In this document: positions 5,272-6,018 of the stretch, one piece after another | Position numbering within the stretch: position 1 is the stretch's first letter | Layout of the letters: each line of letters opens with the position of its first letter | Assembly (NCBI GenBank): GCA_026708165.1 | Contig: JAPOVO010000503.1 | Coordinates: 1 to 6,018 of the forward strand | Source of the DNA: Chloroflexota bacterium | GTDB taxonomy: Bacteria; Chloroflexota; UBA11872; VXNJ01 | Reading direction: 5' to 3' | Length of the DNA stretch: 6,018 bases | Translations under genes and position numbers: made by a program | The notes under the pieces: generated by a model | Databases searched by the model: none | The model's input: the letters and a program-made list of their open reading frames with translations, nothing else | Told to the model about the DNA's origin: nothing

Positions 5272-6018
5272 CTAGGACGGAGACTTGCGCAGGCGGTCGC
5301 CGTACTGGGTTGCGTAGTACTCGCTGAACTCACCCTCGACCAGCGGTCTCCACCAGTCTTCGTTGGCGGCGTACCAGTCGACGGTTGAGTGGAGAGTGGT
5401 CTGGAAGTCGTATCGTGGCGCCCAGCCGAGTCCGCGCAGCCTGGTCGAGTCGAGAATGTAGTCCCAGTCGTGGCCGGGGCGGTCCTGGACGAACTGGATT
5501 AGCGACTCTGGCTTGCCGAGGCGAGCGCAGACGGCGCGGGCGACGGTGAGGTTGTCGCGATTGTTGCCGGCTGCAATGTTGTAGACCTGTCCGGGTTGGC
5601 CGCGTTCCAGAACGGTGAGAATGGCGGAACAGTGGTCGTCTACGTGGAGGCGGTCGCGCCGCTGCTCGCCGCGTCCGTAGACGGGCAAGGGGCGGTCGCG
5701 AAGGGCGTTGATGGTGAACAGGGGGACGGCCTTTTCGGGGTGCTGCCACGGGCCTACGGTGTTGACGCCGCGAGTGATGCACACAGGAAGGCCGAAGCTG
5801 ACGCCGGCCGCGAACGCCTGCATCTCGCCGCCGGCTTTGCTGGCCGAATAGGGGCTGCGGGGGTTGAGCAGGTCGCGCTCGGTGAAGGCGCGGCCGCGCG
5901 ACTCGCCATAAACCTCGTCGGTGCTGACCTGCACGAACTTCTCCACGCCGGCGTCAACGGCGGCCCGCATGATGGTGTAGGCCCCGGCGACGTTGGTGCG
6001 CATGAAGTCGGAGGCGTC
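5272..6018 (-). CDS. NAD-dependent sugar-nucleotide dehydratase/epimerase, RmlB-like (5'-truncated)
   Basis: An extended short-chain dehydrogenase resembling dTDP-glucose 4,6-dehydratase, the second enzyme of dTDP-deoxysugar (rhamnose-type) synthesis for cell-surface glycans. The frame is open through base 6018, so the N-terminal Rossmann part with the NAD-binding GxxGxxG is outside the window; 248 residues are visible. The internal ATG at 6003 is not the start, because the conserved FMRTNVAGAYT motif spans it. The active site is complete: STDEVYG (visible 32-38), with the Thr-Asp-Glu set of 4,6-dehydratases, and YSASK (57-61) with Tyr and Lys. Further family motifs are PEKAVPLFTINAL, LPVYGRGEQRRD, YNIAAGN and DRPGHDWDY. 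Some differ from canonical RmlB: NNYGP is NTVGP, RDWLYVEDH is RDRLHVDDH, and HDRRY is HDWDY. The substrate could therefore be a related NDP-sugar. The gene converges on the isomerase gene. Confidence 0.85.
   Translation of the reverse strand, partial: DASDFMRTNVAGAYTIMRAAVDAGVEKFVQVSTDEVYGESRGRAFTERDLLNPRSPYSASKAGGEMQAFAAGVSFGLPVCITRGVNTVGPWQHPEKAVPLFTINALRDRPLPVYGRGEQRRDRLHVDDHCSAILTVLERGQPGQVYNIAAGNNRDNLTVARAVCARLGKPESLIQFVQDRPGHDWDYILDSTRLRGLGWAPRYDFQTTLHSTVDWYAANEDWWRPLVEGEFSEYYATQYGDRLRKSPS

Overview
The window looks like a piece of a moderately GC-rich bacterial chromosome or metagenome contig carrying housekeeping and accessory metabolic genes. No mobile element, CRISPR array, rRNA or tRNA was seen. 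A Ycf45/SpoIIIAA-like ATPase with an R3H tail next to thymidylate kinase and a DarA/PstA-type c-di-AMP receptor, together with the PdxS/PdxT (DXP-independent) route to vitamin B6, suggests a deep-branching Gram-positive-like or Chloroflexota (Dehalococcoidia/SAR202-type) genome. That placement is inference from gene content and was not tested by any search.

Region 1 (2-4167, + strand) is a compact, probably co-transcribed run of five genes: the 3' part of pdxT (PLP synthase glutaminase), a GNAT-like two-half protein of unknown substrate, the Ycf45-like AAA ATPase/R3H protein, tmk (dTMP kinase) and a darA/pstA-like c-di-AMP-binding PII-like protein. The gaps are 18, 18, -4 and 36 nt. The tmk-darA pair matches the order known from Bacillota (tmk-yaaQ), but the yaaR and holB genes that usually follow there are absent.

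Region 2 (4168-4393) is a 226-nt gap holding two short inverted repeats, no convincing gene and no clear promoter. It separates the first run from a stand-alone sugar phosphate isomerase/epimerase of the xylose isomerase-like TIM-barrel family (4394-5212, +), which has a good Shine-Dalgarno sequence.

Region 3 (5213-6018) holds a short convergent intergenic spacer with a GC-rich hairpin. Facing it on the minus strand is the 3' part of an NAD-dependent sugar-nucleotide dehydratase resembling dTDP-glucose 4,6-dehydratase (RmlB), whose N-terminal Rossmann portion lies beyond the window. This gene points to nucleotide-sugar or cell-surface polysaccharide metabolism.

The most notable point is that the ATPase has no ATG, GTG or TTG that would include its conserved N-terminal region. 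The frame is open back to the TGA of the upstream gene, which lies in the same frame, and the best-placed initiator is a CTG behind a Shine-Dalgarno-like AGGTAGG. Otherwise the window reads as largely ordinary, and I see no clear evidence of a wholly new system.
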